Shown one piece after another: positions 7,882 to 16,403 of a stretch of 19,862 bases of DNA. The stretch covers positions 1-19,862 of the forward strand of contig CAKVIM010000024.1 of NCBI GenBank assembly GCA_934754775.1, given 5' to 3'. The position numbers and the translations under genes are program-made. The notes under the pieces were generated by a model, which saw nothing but the letters and a program-made list of their open reading frames with translations, made no database searches and was not told the DNA's origin. Each line of letters opens with the position of its first letter. Within the stretch, counting starts at the first letter, position 1. Source of the DNA: an uncultured Candidatus Melainabacteria bacterium (GTDB lineage Bacteria > Cyanobacteriota > Vampirovibrionia > Gastranaerophilales > Gastranaerophilaceae).

Positions 7882-7990
7882 GGGTAAATGGGTAGACTTG
7901 GCGTGAGACTTCGGGTTGGGCGTGATTAGGTGAATAATGAGGAGTGAGGAGCGAATGGAAAATTGAAAGTGGAAAGTGGAAAATTATTTA
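7881..7990. repeat. Second intergenic repeat family, copy 2
   Basis: The repeat begins at the last base of the flagellin stop codon. It shares with 3665-3760 the start GGGGTAAATG, the AGGTGAATA and GTGAGGAG blocks, and the end GGAAAATTATTT. It adds short duplications of a GTGGAAA word near 7970-7985. Confidence 0.65.
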
Positions 7991-7997
7991 AAAGGAT

Positions 7998-8442
7998 TAC
8001 CCTAACGGGATGAAACCTCACCCGTTTTTCTAATGTTCAAGCAAAGCTTTCTCATTGAAAAACTACCCTCTCCATCTGGAGAGGGAGCAGTCGTGCGTGA
8101 GCTATGAGAACGCTACGAATGCGGGTGAGGGGTCAGCCCATTAGGGTATTTAAAACAACAGCAACCCACCCGCAGCTGTACGGCTCGCTTTCGCTCGGCG
8201 TCGCCCTACCGAAAATCCGCTATATCCATTTGAACAACAACCGTTAGGTTGTAGAAAACAGTGCGTTATTTCTTTTCTTTTGCTTCGTTTTCTTTTCTTT
8301 TTTCGCAATAAAGAAAAGAAAATGAAGAAATATTTTGAAAGAAAAAGTTCAGTCAAATTTACCCTTGCGGGTTGACACCTCACCCGCATTCGTACGGTTC
8401 GCAAAGCTCACCTACGACTGCGACCTCTCCTGTAAGGAGAGG
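7998..8442. repeat. Mosaic intergenic repeat, copy C
   Basis: This is a non-coding block between the convergent flagellin and mlaD genes. 7998-8073 is an inverted copy of 5145-5220. 8066-8189 is a direct copy of the left and central part of copy A. 8231-8326 repeats 247-342. 8361-8442 is an inverted copy of the left arm seen at 5349-5430. The block therefore has left-arm modules facing each other at its two ends. An 84-residue open frame inside it (8150-8404, minus) is low-complexity and is not accepted as a gene. Confidence 0.8.
8283..8327. terminator. Long AT-rich hairpin between convergent genes
   Basis: CTTCGTTTTCTTTTCTTT (8283-8300) pairs over 18 positions, with one G-T, to 8310-8327 around a 9-base loop. 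It is the second copy of the hairpin at 300-342. Lying between two converging genes, it may block transcription from both sides. Confidence 0.45.
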
Positions 8443-8451
8443 TTTATTTAT
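8424..8451 (+). terminator. Possible intrinsic terminator, plus strand
   Basis: CCTCTCC (8424-8430), loop TGTAA and GGAGAGG (8436-8442) are followed by TTTATTTAT. This could stop plus-strand transcription from flagellin before it enters mlaD antisense. It is part of repeat copy C. Confidence 0.4.
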
Positions 8452-8453
8452 CT

Positions 8454-9809
8454 CTAGAACATCAATCTAAACAACAAGAATCTCTTATTAAGTTTTTCTG
8501 AGAACTTCTTCAAGTTAGAAACTGTTGCAGAAGTATCCTCTACAATCTGCTTCAAGCCTTCTTTATCGCCTTTTTGACCATTTATTGTTTCCAAAGCATT
8601 AGAAACTTCGCACATAGTAACGTTCAGATTATCGATAGAAGTTGTAATCTTTTTCTTCAAATCATCATCATTTGTCATTTGATTAACTGAAGTTGAGATT
8701 TCGTTCAAATTCTTCATTACAGCATTCAAATCTTCACCAAATTCCTTAGCATCCACCGAACCGATAATCGGAGTCAATTGTTTTGAAAGATTTGAGATTG
8801 AATCTGCTGTATCATACAACATCGGTTTAAATTTCTCATCACCAACAATACCATTAATATTTGTTGCCAGTTTATTAAAGTTTGTTGAAACATCACTCAT
8901 CATCCATAGAATTGCATCTATATCATTTTTAGAAGTTTCAATCAATTTTTCAGTCTTAGCAAGAGTTGTAGTTGCTTGAGCAGTCAAGTCTTTAAAATTA
9001 GTAACTGTCTGTCTAAGTTCAGCAATCATTGAATCATTCAACAACTCGTTAACAATTCTGTTAGTTTCAGTCAAAGATTCAGCAGCCTTGTATTGCAAAT
9101 CCATAAAGTCCGCAATTCTCATCGGCTCAACTATTGTATAAGGCGAAGTTTGTTGCGGATAAGGTAGCGGCGTATTATCCAATGGAGCAATTCTTAGCTT
9201 CTTAACTCCATTTTCAGTCACAATTTTACCGGTCATAAAGTGCGGTAAAATCAAACCCGGAAGCGTAACTACATAATCAACTTTATATGCATAATTTGTT
9301 TTTACAAAATCTTTTAATTCGTCCGGCACCAGCTTTGAAGTCATAATCAAAGATTTTCTTACGGTACCTACATTATAATATTTTTCATCCAGTTTAATTT
9401 CTACATCAGCACCGGAAGAAAGTAAGTCTTTATTGATTACAGGAATATAAACAGAGCGAGTTCTTGGCGGAGTAATTTCTAAGAATTGTTCGCCGATAAG
9501 TCCAGACTGTTGAATAGAAAGCATAGAAGCTTTCGGAATAGTAATCCCCGGCTCTGTGATTACAAATTTCATCTTAACATAGCTGGAATCCCCATCCACT
9601 ACAGGAGTAATTTCCTCAACCTGTCCAACTCTTAAGCCCATCATTTGAACGCCTGAACCAGGACGCATACCATTCACGTCTTTGAACTGAACTTCAATTC
9701 TTTCTGCGGAAGAAAACGAACGCCCCTTAATCCACAAAACAGTGAATAGCAATATGGTCAAAGCTACTATTGCTAATATTCCAACTTTAAATGATGGTGA
9801 CATTTTCAT
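8454..9809 (-). CDS. mlaD: MlaD-like MCE-domain lipid-transport protein
   Basis: The substrate-binding subunit of an ABC system that moves phospholipids between inner and outer membranes. An N-terminal membrane anchor (about 8-27) leads into a single MCE domain (about 37-115), with the family patterns VQFKDVNGMRPGSGVQ, GLRVGQVEEI and SGLIGEQFLEI. The remaining 330 residues are largely helical, with repeated heptad-like stretches from about 230 onward. At 451 residues it is much longer than E. coli MlaD (183) and closer to cyanobacterial/plastid TGD2-type proteins. The start is the first ATG at 9809; a second ATG lies two codons later. GAGG is found about 10 bases upstream of the first. It is the third gene of the mlaE-mlaF-mlaD operon, 66 bases after mlaF. 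Confidence 0.9.
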   Translation of the reverse strand: MKMSPSFKVGILAIVALTILLFTVLWIKGRSFSSAERIEVQFKDVNGMRPGSGVQMMGLRVGQVEEITPVVDGDSSYVKMKFVITEPGITIPKASMLSIQQSGLIGEQFLEITPPRTRSVYIPVINKDLLSSGADVEIKLDEKYYNVGTVRKSLIMTSKLVPDELKDFVKTNYAYKVDYVVTLPGLILPHFMTGKIVTENGVKKLRIAPLDNTPLPYPQQTSPYTIVEPMRIADFMDLQYKAAESLTETNRIVNELLNDSMIAELRQTVTNFKDLTAQATTTLAKTEKLIETSKNDIDAILWMMSDVSTNFNKLATNINGIVGDEKFKPMLYDTADSISNLSKQLTPIIGSVDAKEFGEDLNAVMKNLNEISTSVNQMTNDDDLKKKITTSIDNLNVTMCEVSNALETINGQKGDKEGLKQIVEDTSATVSNLKKFSEKLNKRFLLFRLMF

Positions 9810-9875
9810 TTTTTATAATTCCTCTTTTTTATTTTTTTTAAATTTTTATACTGAATAGCATCTCCATATGTAATA

Positions 9876-10595
9876 TTATGCATTCATTTTCATTGGGCCT
9901 TCGATTGAGGCGTTCACAAATTGTTTCGTATAAGGCGTTTCTTCCCTTAACAACTCATCAGGTGAACCTTCAAAGACCGCATGTCCATTATACAACATCA
10001 AAACAGAATCAGCAGTCCTTCTTATAGTTGACATTTGGTGGGTTACAACGATTGAAGCTGCATTTGTTTCATTTTTTAATCTTACAATATAATCCTCAAT
10101 CAATGTTGAAGAAATTGGATCTAACCCCGCCGTAGGTTCATCATATAAAATAATCTTTGGTTCAGTAACAATCGCACGAGCAAAGCTTACACGTTTCTGC
10201 ATACCGCCGGATAATTCGGACGGATACTTGTCCTCAATGCCGGAAAGTCCTACCAGTTCAAGTTTCTCTGCAACTATTTTTTCCAGCTCTTTTCTTGTGT
10301 ATTTACCACGTAAATCTTTTCTCTCTTGGAGTGCAAAAGATATATTATCAAATACATTCAGAGAATCAAAAAGGGCTGAATACTGGAACACCATTGCAAT
10401 ATCACCGCCTGAGGTTATAATCTCACCAGAATCTTTTTCTATCAAACCACTAATAAGTTTTAAAACAGTACTCTTTCCAGAGCCGCTAAAACCAACGATT
10501 GACAAGATTTGCCCGTCGTCAACCTTAAACGAAATATTATCAAGGATGACCTTTTTATCAAATGTTTTAACTAAATTTTTAACTTCTATACCCAT
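9876..10595 (-). CDS. mlaF: MlaF-like ABC transporter ATPase
   Basis: The cytoplasmic ATPase that powers MCE-dependent lipid transport. All ABC motifs are visible: Walker A GFSGSGKST (35-43), Q-loop Gln71 in the sequence VFQYSALFDSL, signature LSGGM (128-132), Walker B IILYDEP (148-154) and the switch His186 in VTHQ. The 239-residue length fits a single nucleotide-binding domain with a short C-terminal tail, as in MlaF/TGD3. It lies 14 bases after mlaE and 66 before mlaD on the same strand, as one transcription unit. Confidence 0.93.
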   Translation of the reverse strand: MGIEVKNLVKTFDKKVILDNISFKVDDGQILSIVGFSGSGKSTVLKLISGLIEKDSGEIITSGGDIAMVFQYSALFDSLNVFDNISFALQERKDLRGKYTRKELEKIVAEKLELVGLSGIEDKYPSELSGGMQKRVSFARAIVTEPKIILYDEPTAGLDPISSTLIEDYIVRLKNETNAASIVVTHQMSTIRRTADSVLMLYNGHAVFEGSPDELLREETPYTKQFVNASIEGPMKMNA

Positions 10596-10609
10596 TTTAT
10601 TATCCTGAA

Positions 10610-11410
10610 TTAGTAGAAAAATACCGCTGCAAAGATTAAGTCAAGGATTACGATTGCAACAAAAGACCACACAACAGCCTTAGTTGTCGCAATACCGACC
10701 CCTTTTGCCCCATCTTTTGCTTCCATTCCGCAAACACAGCTAATCAAAGTTATTACAAACCCGAAAGCTATTGATTTTAGAATACAAACATTCAAATCGT
10801 GCATATTTAGCCCAAACCAAACAGAGTCAAAATATGCTTTATAAGTAAGTCCCGATACAAGATTAGAGGCTACCGCTCCACCGACAACGCCAAACAAAGA
10901 CGCTACAATTACCACAATAGGCATCATAATCGTACCGGCAATTATTCTCGGAGTGAAAAGATAATGTACAGGATTAACCTTAAGCACTTCTATCGCATCT
11001 ATCTGCTCTGTAACTTTCATTGTCGCAATTTCAGACGCCATAGAAGAGCCTATCATTGATATAATCGCAAAACCTGCCATTATAACGCCTTCTTCTCTTA
11101 CCATAAGAATTGCAACAAGCATACCGACATAGTTTCCGGCACCCTGTTTAACCATTTCTCCCGCCACTTGCATTGCAATAATAATTGATGTCATACCGAC
11201 AATAGAAAGTGTTATCGGAAGAGAAGAAACTCCGAACCTTGCAGATTGTTCCATTATTGATTTAAAAGTCGTTGGAAAGTTTTTGAGTCCCTTAAAAAAA
11301 TCCAAGCCAAAAATAGCTATGTTTCCAAGCGTTGAAACAAAACTCTCTAAATCATTTTGAAACATACGTAATAATTTGTATGTATATGTAGCCTTATAAT
11401 ATATCTTCAC
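10610..11410 (-). CDS. mlaE: MlaE-like permease of the lipid ABC transporter
   Basis: The integral inner-membrane subunit of the MCE transporter. Hydrophobic helices cover most of residues 60-266. The family core is seen in LPITLSIVGMTSIIIAMQ (about 83-100), the VLMVREEGVIMAGF-like region, ASEIATMKVTEQIDAIEVLKVNP (the coupling region that contacts the ATPase) and the GGAVAS segment. The start used is GTG at 11410, with only weak AAGG before it. The next candidate, ATG at 11365, would give 251 residues but has no visible ribosome binding site either, so the N terminus is uncertain by 15 residues. Confidence 0.9.
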   Translation of the reverse strand: MKIYYKATYTYKLLRMFQNDLESFVSTLGNIAIFGLDFFKGLKNFPTTFKSIMEQSARFGVSSLPITLSIVGMTSIIIAMQVAGEMVKQGAGNYVGMLVAILMVREEGVIMAGFAIISMIGSSMASEIATMKVTEQIDAIEVLKVNPVHYLFTPRIIAGTIMMPIVVIVASLFGVVGGAVASNLVSGLTYKAYFDSVWFGLNMHDLNVCILKSIAFGFVITLISCVCGMEAKDGAKGVGIATTKAVVWSFVAIVILDLIFAAVFFY

Positions 11411-11420
11411 CTTGCGTAGT

Positions 11421-11449
11421 ATTTTACCACAGATTGGGTAGAAAAATAA
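11421..11449 (-). promoter_or_regulatory. Possible promoter of the mla operon
   Basis: The minus strand carries a TGG-TAAAAT extended -10 (TAAAAT at 11421-11426) with a poor -35 (TTATTT at 11444-11449). Transcription would start only a few bases before the GTG of mlaE, so the message would be almost leaderless. This either supports the later ATG start or argues for a different promoter. Confidence 0.35.
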
Positions 11450-11513
11450 AGAGCAAATTAGGGAATCTGCACTTTTAAAAATTTATCATTTTTAACTTTC
11501 ACGCACTCACTAA

Positions 11514-11543
11514 TTGAAAAAAATTTTTTCTTCATGTTAAACT
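11514..11543 (+). promoter_or_regulatory. Promoter for the msbA-like operon
   Basis: TTGAAA (11514-11519), an 18-base spacer and TAAACT (11538-11543), with TGT directly before the -10 as an extended element. GGGAG (11566-11570) serves as ribosome binding site 5 bases before the ATG at 11576. Confidence 0.5.
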
Positions 11544-11575
11544 AAAACTAGGGAGTATACTTTACGGGAGAGATA

Positions 11576-13396
11576 ATGTTAAAATTAAAAGAAACAACGA
11601 CAAGAGATGCGTTTCGTTACGGATATTTGCTCAATAAAATGTATCCATATATAAAAATGGTTTTGTGGCGTTCAATACTATTATTCTTACTTGCAGTTCC
11701 ACTAGGCTTGTTAGACGGTGTTGTCGCTTTTTCACTCAGACCATATATGGATTTCGTAGTAAACGGAAACGAGCTCCAAACTTTTGAACTTTGGGGACAT
11801 ACATTTAAGCTGCAAGCATTTTTTATTAAACTAATTCCAATCGCAATTGTAGTATTTGCACTCATCCAAGGTGTTTTAAAATATGTATGTAACTACTTGT
11901 CTGACTGGACAGGTAACAAAATGTCAAACGCACTTAAGGTTGATTTGTTCAAAAAATTAACCTCTATGGATACCAAATTTTATGACATAAACTCTTCTGG
12001 TTTAGTGTTAAGCCGTTTCTTTACTGACCCTGACGCAGCCTCAAAGAATTTGATTAACACACTAAAAGGCTTCATTTTGGCAATATTTGAATTCTTGGCA
12101 CTTGTGTTTGTACTACTATTCAACTCTTGGAAACTTGCCCTTATCGGCATCGGAGTAATGGCAATCGCTATCACACCGGTTATTTTCATCAAAAAGAAAA
12201 TCAAAAATGTTTCTAATGCGACAATGGTTGTAAGTGGTGATATGACAACCAACTTCAATGAAACCTTCGCAGGAAACAGAATTATCACAGCATATAATTT
12301 GCAAGAAAATCAAAATCATAAATTTGAAGAACAAATCCACGAACAATTTGATTTGACTATGTCATTGACAAAACGTGTCGGCTGGATGTCACCAATTATG
12401 TATTTTGTATGCTCAATCGGTATTGCAATCGTTATGAACTTCGGTAACTCGCTCATCCTTTCAGGAGAAATGAGTGCAGGTAGTTTCGCATCATTCGTAA
12501 CCTCATTGCTTCTATTGTACAAACCTACAAAATCTTTAGGTTTGACTTTAACCAGTTTACAAGCGACATTCGTTTCAATTGCACGTGTATTTGAATTATT
12601 TGACCTTATGCCGGAAATTAATAACGCACCTGACGCAAAACCTGTTAGCGGCGTAGGTAACGGTATTGAATTCAAAGATGTTTGGTTTGAATACGAAGAA
12701 GGGCAGCCTGTTCTTAAAGATTTCAACCTTTCTGTTAAACCTAACGAAACAATCGCACTTGTAGGGAATTCCGGCGGCGGAAAATCAACTGTAGTTAGCT
12801 TGTTACCTAGATTTTACGATATCACATCCGGCTCTATTTCTGTTAACGGTGAAGATATCAGAGAACTTGACATGGTGAGTCTTAGAAACAATATCTCTTT
12901 CGTTTTCCAAGACAACTACCTGTTTACAGGCTCAATTAAAGAAAACATCCTAATGGGCAAGCCTAACGCAACAGATGCAGAAGTTGCCGAAGCAATCAAA
13001 CTTTCACATTTGGATGAGTTCATCGGCACTTTGCCGGAAGGTATTGATACAATTGTCGGAGAAAGAGGAGCTTCTTTATCAGGCGGGCAAAGACAACGTG
13101 TCGCAATCGCAAGAGCACTTATCAAAAACGCTCCTATTGTAATTTTAGACGAAGCGACTTCCGCTCTTGATAACGAATCAGAAGCGGTTGTACAAAAAGC
13201 TTTAGACAATTTGATGAAAAATAAAACTGTATTTGTTATTGCTCACAGACTTTCAACAATCCACAATGCAAATAGGATTGCGGTTCTTAATGAAGGTGAA
13301 CTCGTCGAATTGGGTACTCACGAAGAACTTATGAGCAAGCCCGACGGCAGATACAGATACTTATATGAAATGCAGTTTGCACAAGGAGGAGTTTAA
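11576..13396 (+). CDS. MsbA-like ABC exporter (fused membrane and ATPase domains)
   Basis: A half-transporter expected to work as a homodimer in the inner membrane, flipping a lipid or glycolipid outward. Residues 25-340 form the six-helix exporter membrane domain. The ATPase domain follows: Walker A GNSGGGKST (397-405), Q-loop FVFQDNY (442-448), signature LSGGQ (501-505), Walker B IVILDE (521-526) and the switch His557 in IAHRLST. At 606 residues it matches MsbA and other type IV exporters, which sequence alone does not separate, so no symbol is given. The divergent mla operon and the following GDP-mannose gene favour an envelope lipid or polysaccharide cargo. The stop abuts the next start. 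Confidence 0.9.
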   Translation: MLKLKETTTRDAFRYGYLLNKMYPYIKMVLWRSILLFLLAVPLGLLDGVVAFSLRPYMDFVVNGNELQTFELWGHTFKLQAFFIKLIPIAIVVFALIQGVLKYVCNYLSDWTGNKMSNALKVDLFKKLTSMDTKFYDINSSGLVLSRFFTDPDAASKNLINTLKGFILAIFEFLALVFVLLFNSWKLALIGIGVMAIAITPVIFIKKKIKNVSNATMVVSGDMTTNFNETFAGNRIITAYNLQENQNHKFEEQIHEQFDLTMSLTKRVGWMSPIMYFVCSIGIAIVMNFGNSLILSGEMSAGSFASFVTSLLLLYKPTKSLGLTLTSLQATFVSIARVFELFDLMPEINNAPDAKPVSGVGNGIEFKDVWFEYEEGQPVLKDFNLSVKPNETIALVGNSGGGKSTVVSLLPRFYDITSGSISVNGEDIRELDMVSLRNNISFVFQDNYLFTGSIKENILMGKPNATDAEVAEAIKLSHLDEFIGTLPEGIDTIVGERGASLSGGQRQRVAIARALIKNAPIVILDEATSALDNESEAVVQKALDNLMKNKTVFVIAHRLSTIHNANRIAVLNEGELVELGTHEELMSKPDGRYRYLYEMQFAQGGV

Positions 13397-14788
13397 ATGT
13401 TCGGACTTATCTTAGCAGGCGGTTCTGGTAGCCGTTTATGGCCATTATCAAGAGAGCTTTATCCAAAACAATTATTAAACATCCAAAACACAGAAAGCTT
13501 ATTGCAAGCTACATTTGAGCGATTAATAGAATGCATGCCGGCGTCTAATATCATCAGCATGACCGGCGTTAAGCATTTTTCTAACGTAAAGTATCAGCTT
13601 TCAAACTTGAGCGATAATTCAATCGTTCTGTCTGAACCGATTTCAAAGAACACGGCTCCTGCGATTGCATTAGCGTCAAAATTTATCATCGAAAGATTTA
13701 ATGTTGATCCGGTAATCTTGGTTGTACCGTCTGATCATATGATAAATAACACAGAAAAATTCGTTCACACTGTTAAGGAAGGCGAAAGAATAGCTGAAAT
13801 GGGCTACATTGTAACCTTCGGGATTAAACCTTCATATCCGGAAACCGGCTATGGCTACATTAATGTAACAGATAAGCACATTGAAAGAGGCTTCAAGGTT
13901 AACAAGTTTGTAGAAAAACCTAACAAAGAATTAGCGGAAAAATATCTTGCAGACGGAAATTACTTCTGGAACAGCGGAATATTTATGTTCAAAGCTTCTG
14001 TATTATTAGAAGAGCTTGCAAAATGTTCGCCAGAAATCTATTCAAAACTTTCTAATTTTGATTTTACAGAAAATGAGGAAATTCCTTTCACCGAATACGA
14101 TAAAATGCCTGCAATTTCTATTGACTACGCAGTTATGGAAAAGTCTGACAAAATTGCTCTACTTAAGCTTGAAAGCGACTGGAACGATTTGGGAAGCTGG
14201 AAATCAATCTACGACGTAAGCCCTAAAGATAAAGACGGTAATGTTAAAATCGGGCATGTTTTGGATGAAGGCTCTAAAAATTCACTAATCTACTCTTCTT
14301 CAAAACTCGTTGCAACAATCGGGCTTGAAGATACGGTTATAGTTGAAACAGAGGATGCAATTCTAGCTTGCAAATCTGATAAAACTCAAGATGTAAAAAA
14401 AGTGTTTGACACCTTAAAGAAACAAAACGACAACACTCATCTTGTACACAAAACTGTTTACCGCCCTTGGGGTTATTACACAGTATTAGCACAAGGTAAC
14501 GGATTTTTGACAAAGATGATTCATGTAAACCCTGGGCAAAAACTTTCTGTACAATCACACAACCATAGAAGTGAACACTGGGTTGTGCTTGAAGGTATGG
14601 CAAAAGTTATACTGGAAGGCAAAGAACACATTTTGAGCCCTGGACACAGTATTGATATTGACGTAAAGGAAATTCATTCTCTGCAAAACCCTTACAAAGA
14701 TAACTTGAAGATTATTGAAGTTCAAAAAGGCGATTTGCTGATAGAAGAAGATATCATCCGTTACGAAGACATGTACGGCAGGGTGTAG
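13397..14788 (+). CDS. manC: Mannose-1-phosphate guanylyltransferase with cupin phosphomannose isomerase domain
   Basis: Makes GDP-mannose from mannose-1-phosphate and GTP. The nucleotidyltransferase domain opens with the signature LILAGGSGSRLWPLSRELYP (4-23). It continues with EPISKNTAPAIALA, VVPSDHMI, FVEKPN and the NYFWNSGIFMF block. Residues from about 349 form a type II phosphomannose isomerase cupin with the metal-binding pattern QSHNHRSEHW. The 463-residue length equals that of ManC/AlgA bifunctional enzymes; whether the isomerase is active cannot be told here. The ATG follows the exporter's stop directly and uses AGGAGG inside the exporter's last codons, so the two genes are co-translated. 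GDP-mannose would feed a polysaccharide or lipopolysaccharide. Confidence 0.93.
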   Translation: MFGLILAGGSGSRLWPLSRELYPKQLLNIQNTESLLQATFERLIECMPASNIISMTGVKHFSNVKYQLSNLSDNSIVLSEPISKNTAPAIALASKFIIERFNVDPVILVVPSDHMINNTEKFVHTVKEGERIAEMGYIVTFGIKPSYPETGYGYINVTDKHIERGFKVNKFVEKPNKELAEKYLADGNYFWNSGIFMFKASVLLEELAKCSPEIYSKLSNFDFTENEEIPFTEYDKMPAISIDYAVMEKSDKIALLKLESDWNDLGSWKSIYDVSPKDKDGNVKIGHVLDEGSKNSLIYSSSKLVATIGLEDTVIVETEDAILACKSDKTQDVKKVFDTLKKQNDNTHLVHKTVYRPWGYYTVLAQGNGFLTKMIHVNPGQKLSVQSHNHRSEHWVVLEGMAKVILEGKEHILSPGHSIDIDVKEIHSLQNPYKDNLKIIEVQKGDLLIEEDIIRYEDMYGRV

Positions 14789-14795
14789 TCTTTAT

Positions 14796-16043
14796 ATGAA
14801 AAAGTTTATACTAAAGTCAATGGGATGTAAGGCGAACCAGTTTGAGGGACAAATTGTTGCTCAAAATTTGGTAGAAGCAGGGTTTCAAGAGGTTAAGATT
14901 CCGGAAGAAGCCGAGTTTTACATACTTAATTCCTGCTCAGTTACCCACAAAAGTGACAACGAAGCTATGTACCTTTTGCGTCACGCTCATGGGCAAGGAT
15001 TAAAAACCATACTTACCGGATGTATTGCCCAAATTGAAAAGGCGAAACTTCTTGAAGAACCTTTTATTGACTTTGTTTACGGAAATGAAGATAAGTTTAA
15101 AATTGCCGAGCATTTAGCCTTGAACGAAGAATTTGCAGTCAAAGATTTGATGTCATCAAGTGAATTCTGCGAAGTCACTCTTGATGACACAACCAAAACA
15201 AGAATGAGTCTAAAAATCCAAGACGGGTGCGACAACAGGTGTTCATACTGCATAATCCCGTTTGGACGGGGAAAATCAAGAAGTGCAGACTCCGATTTTA
15301 TCATCAATGAAATAAACAAATATGTTGAACACGGTTACAAAGAAGTTGTCCTCACAGGCATTCACATAGGACTATGGGGAAAAGAACACGGCAGGGAGTT
15401 ATTAGATTTACTCAAAGATATAGAGGCAAAAACAACGATTCCACGCTACAGATTAGGCTCTTTAAACCCGCACGAGATAACTCCGGAGTTATTAAACTTT
15501 TTGCAAAACAGCGAGAAGTTTTGTCCGCATTTTCACCTTTCTTTGCAATCAGCTTGTAACAAAACTCTAAAAAGAATGAACAGGCATTACACTGTAGAAT
15601 ACTATCTTGACCAAATAGAAGATATCGTTTCTCGTTTCGACAAGCCGTTTTTAGGCAGTGATATTATTGCAGGATTTGTAGGTGAAAGTGAAGAAGATTT
15701 CTTAACAACAGTGGAAAACCTCAAAAAATCAAAGCTTTCTCAGATTCACACATTCCCTTATTCGATAAGAAAAGGAACTGCTGCTGAAAAAATGGAAGGT
15801 CATCTTGATGACAAGATTAAAGATGAACGTGCTACGATTATCAAAAAGATTTCTGCGGAGAAGTATCAAGAGTTTGTAGCCTCTAATATCGGGCGTGAAG
15901 AAGAAGTTTTGATAGAGAAACGTCCTGCAAAAAACGGCTTGTTCAAAGGGATTACGAGAAACTACTTGACCGTATTGCTTGAAGATGGTGAGTTTAACAG
16001 CTTAAGAAAAGTTGTGTTAACAAAAGATTTACTCAAAAAGTAG
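14796..16043 (+). CDS. mtaB: tRNA t6A37 methylthiotransferase MtaB (radical SAM)
   Basis: Adds a methylthio group to t6A at position 37 of tRNAs that read ANN codons. The N-terminal MTTase domain has its three iron-sulfur cysteines at 11, 47 and 76. The radical SAM cluster motif is Cys145, Cys149 and Cys152 (GCDNRCSYC), followed by the IIPFGRG stretch typical of the MtaB group. Residues from about 360 correspond to a TRAM-like RNA-binding tail. The 415 residues fit MtaB better than MiaB. It starts 7 bases after manC with only a weak ribosome binding site, so it probably depends on read-through from the upstream operon. Confidence 0.9.
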   Translation: MKKFILKSMGCKANQFEGQIVAQNLVEAGFQEVKIPEEAEFYILNSCSVTHKSDNEAMYLLRHAHGQGLKTILTGCIAQIEKAKLLEEPFIDFVYGNEDKFKIAEHLALNEEFAVKDLMSSSEFCEVTLDDTTKTRMSLKIQDGCDNRCSYCIIPFGRGKSRSADSDFIINEINKYVEHGYKEVVLTGIHIGLWGKEHGRELLDLLKDIEAKTTIPRYRLGSLNPHEITPELLNFLQNSEKFCPHFHLSLQSACNKTLKRMNRHYTVEYYLDQIEDIVSRFDKPFLGSDIIAGFVGESEEDFLTTVENLKKSKLSQIHTFPYSIRKGTAAEKMEGHLDDKIKDERATIIKKISAEKYQEFVASNIGREEEVLIEKRPAKNGLFKGITRNYLTVLLEDGEFNSLRKVVLTKDLLKK

Positions 16044-16056
16044 TTTATGATAGAAT
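16028..16056 (+). promoter_or_regulatory. Possible promoter for gatC
   Basis: TTTACT (16028-16033), a 17-base spacer and TAGAAT (16051-16056), with TGA directly before the -10, overlap the end of mtaB. It would let gatC be expressed apart from the upstream operon. Confidence 0.45.
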
Positions 16057-16080
16057 ATGAAATTATTGGAGTAAGAGAAA

Positions 16081-16362
16081 ATGATTACAATAAAAGATGT
16101 AGAACACGTAGCGAAATTGGCTCGCTTGGAATTAACGGAAGAAGAAAAAGAAAAGTTTACAAAACAGTTGGGTGACGTTCTTAAGCACGTCGATGCAATG
16201 AACGAAGTTGACACATCAAATGTTGAACCGATGGCTCACGCAATCGATTTTGTGAACGTTATGAGAGAAGATAAGGTCTATTACGAGCAGACCAAAGAAG
16301 AACTTATGAAGAATGCTCCGGATGAGGAAAACGGATTTTTCAGAGTTCCAAAAATCAATTAA
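16081..16362 (+). CDS. gatC: Asp/Glu-tRNA amidotransferase subunit C
   Basis: The small subunit of GatCAB, which converts Glu-tRNA(Gln) and/or Asp-tRNA(Asn) to the amidated forms and stabilises GatA. The 93 residues match the family from end to end: start ITIKDVEHVAKLARLELTEE, middle VDTSNVEPMAHA and the REDKV motif. GGAG lies 9 bases before the ATG. gatA and gatB are not in this window, so the complex is encoded at more than one place. An intrinsic terminator follows at once. Confidence 0.95.
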   Translation: MITIKDVEHVAKLARLELTEEEKEKFTKQLGDVLKHVDAMNEVDTSNVEPMAHAIDFVNVMREDKVYYEQTKEELMKNAPDEENGFFRVPKIN

Positions 16363-16363
16363 C

Positions 16364-16391
16364 AAAAGAGGGGTCACTGCCCCTCTTTTTT
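16364..16391 (+). terminator. Intrinsic terminator after gatC
   Basis: AAAAGAGGGG (16364-16373), loop TCACTG and CCCCTCTTTT (16380-16389) form a 10-bp stem whose arm runs into a T-tract to 16391. Confidence 0.92.
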
Positions 16392-16403
16392 GTATTTACT
16401 ATT

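Noticed and set aside
8150..8404. 84-residue open frame on the minus strand
   Set aside because: It lies wholly inside the mosaic repeat, reads through the purine-rich hairpin (Arg/Lys runs) and has no ribosome binding site.
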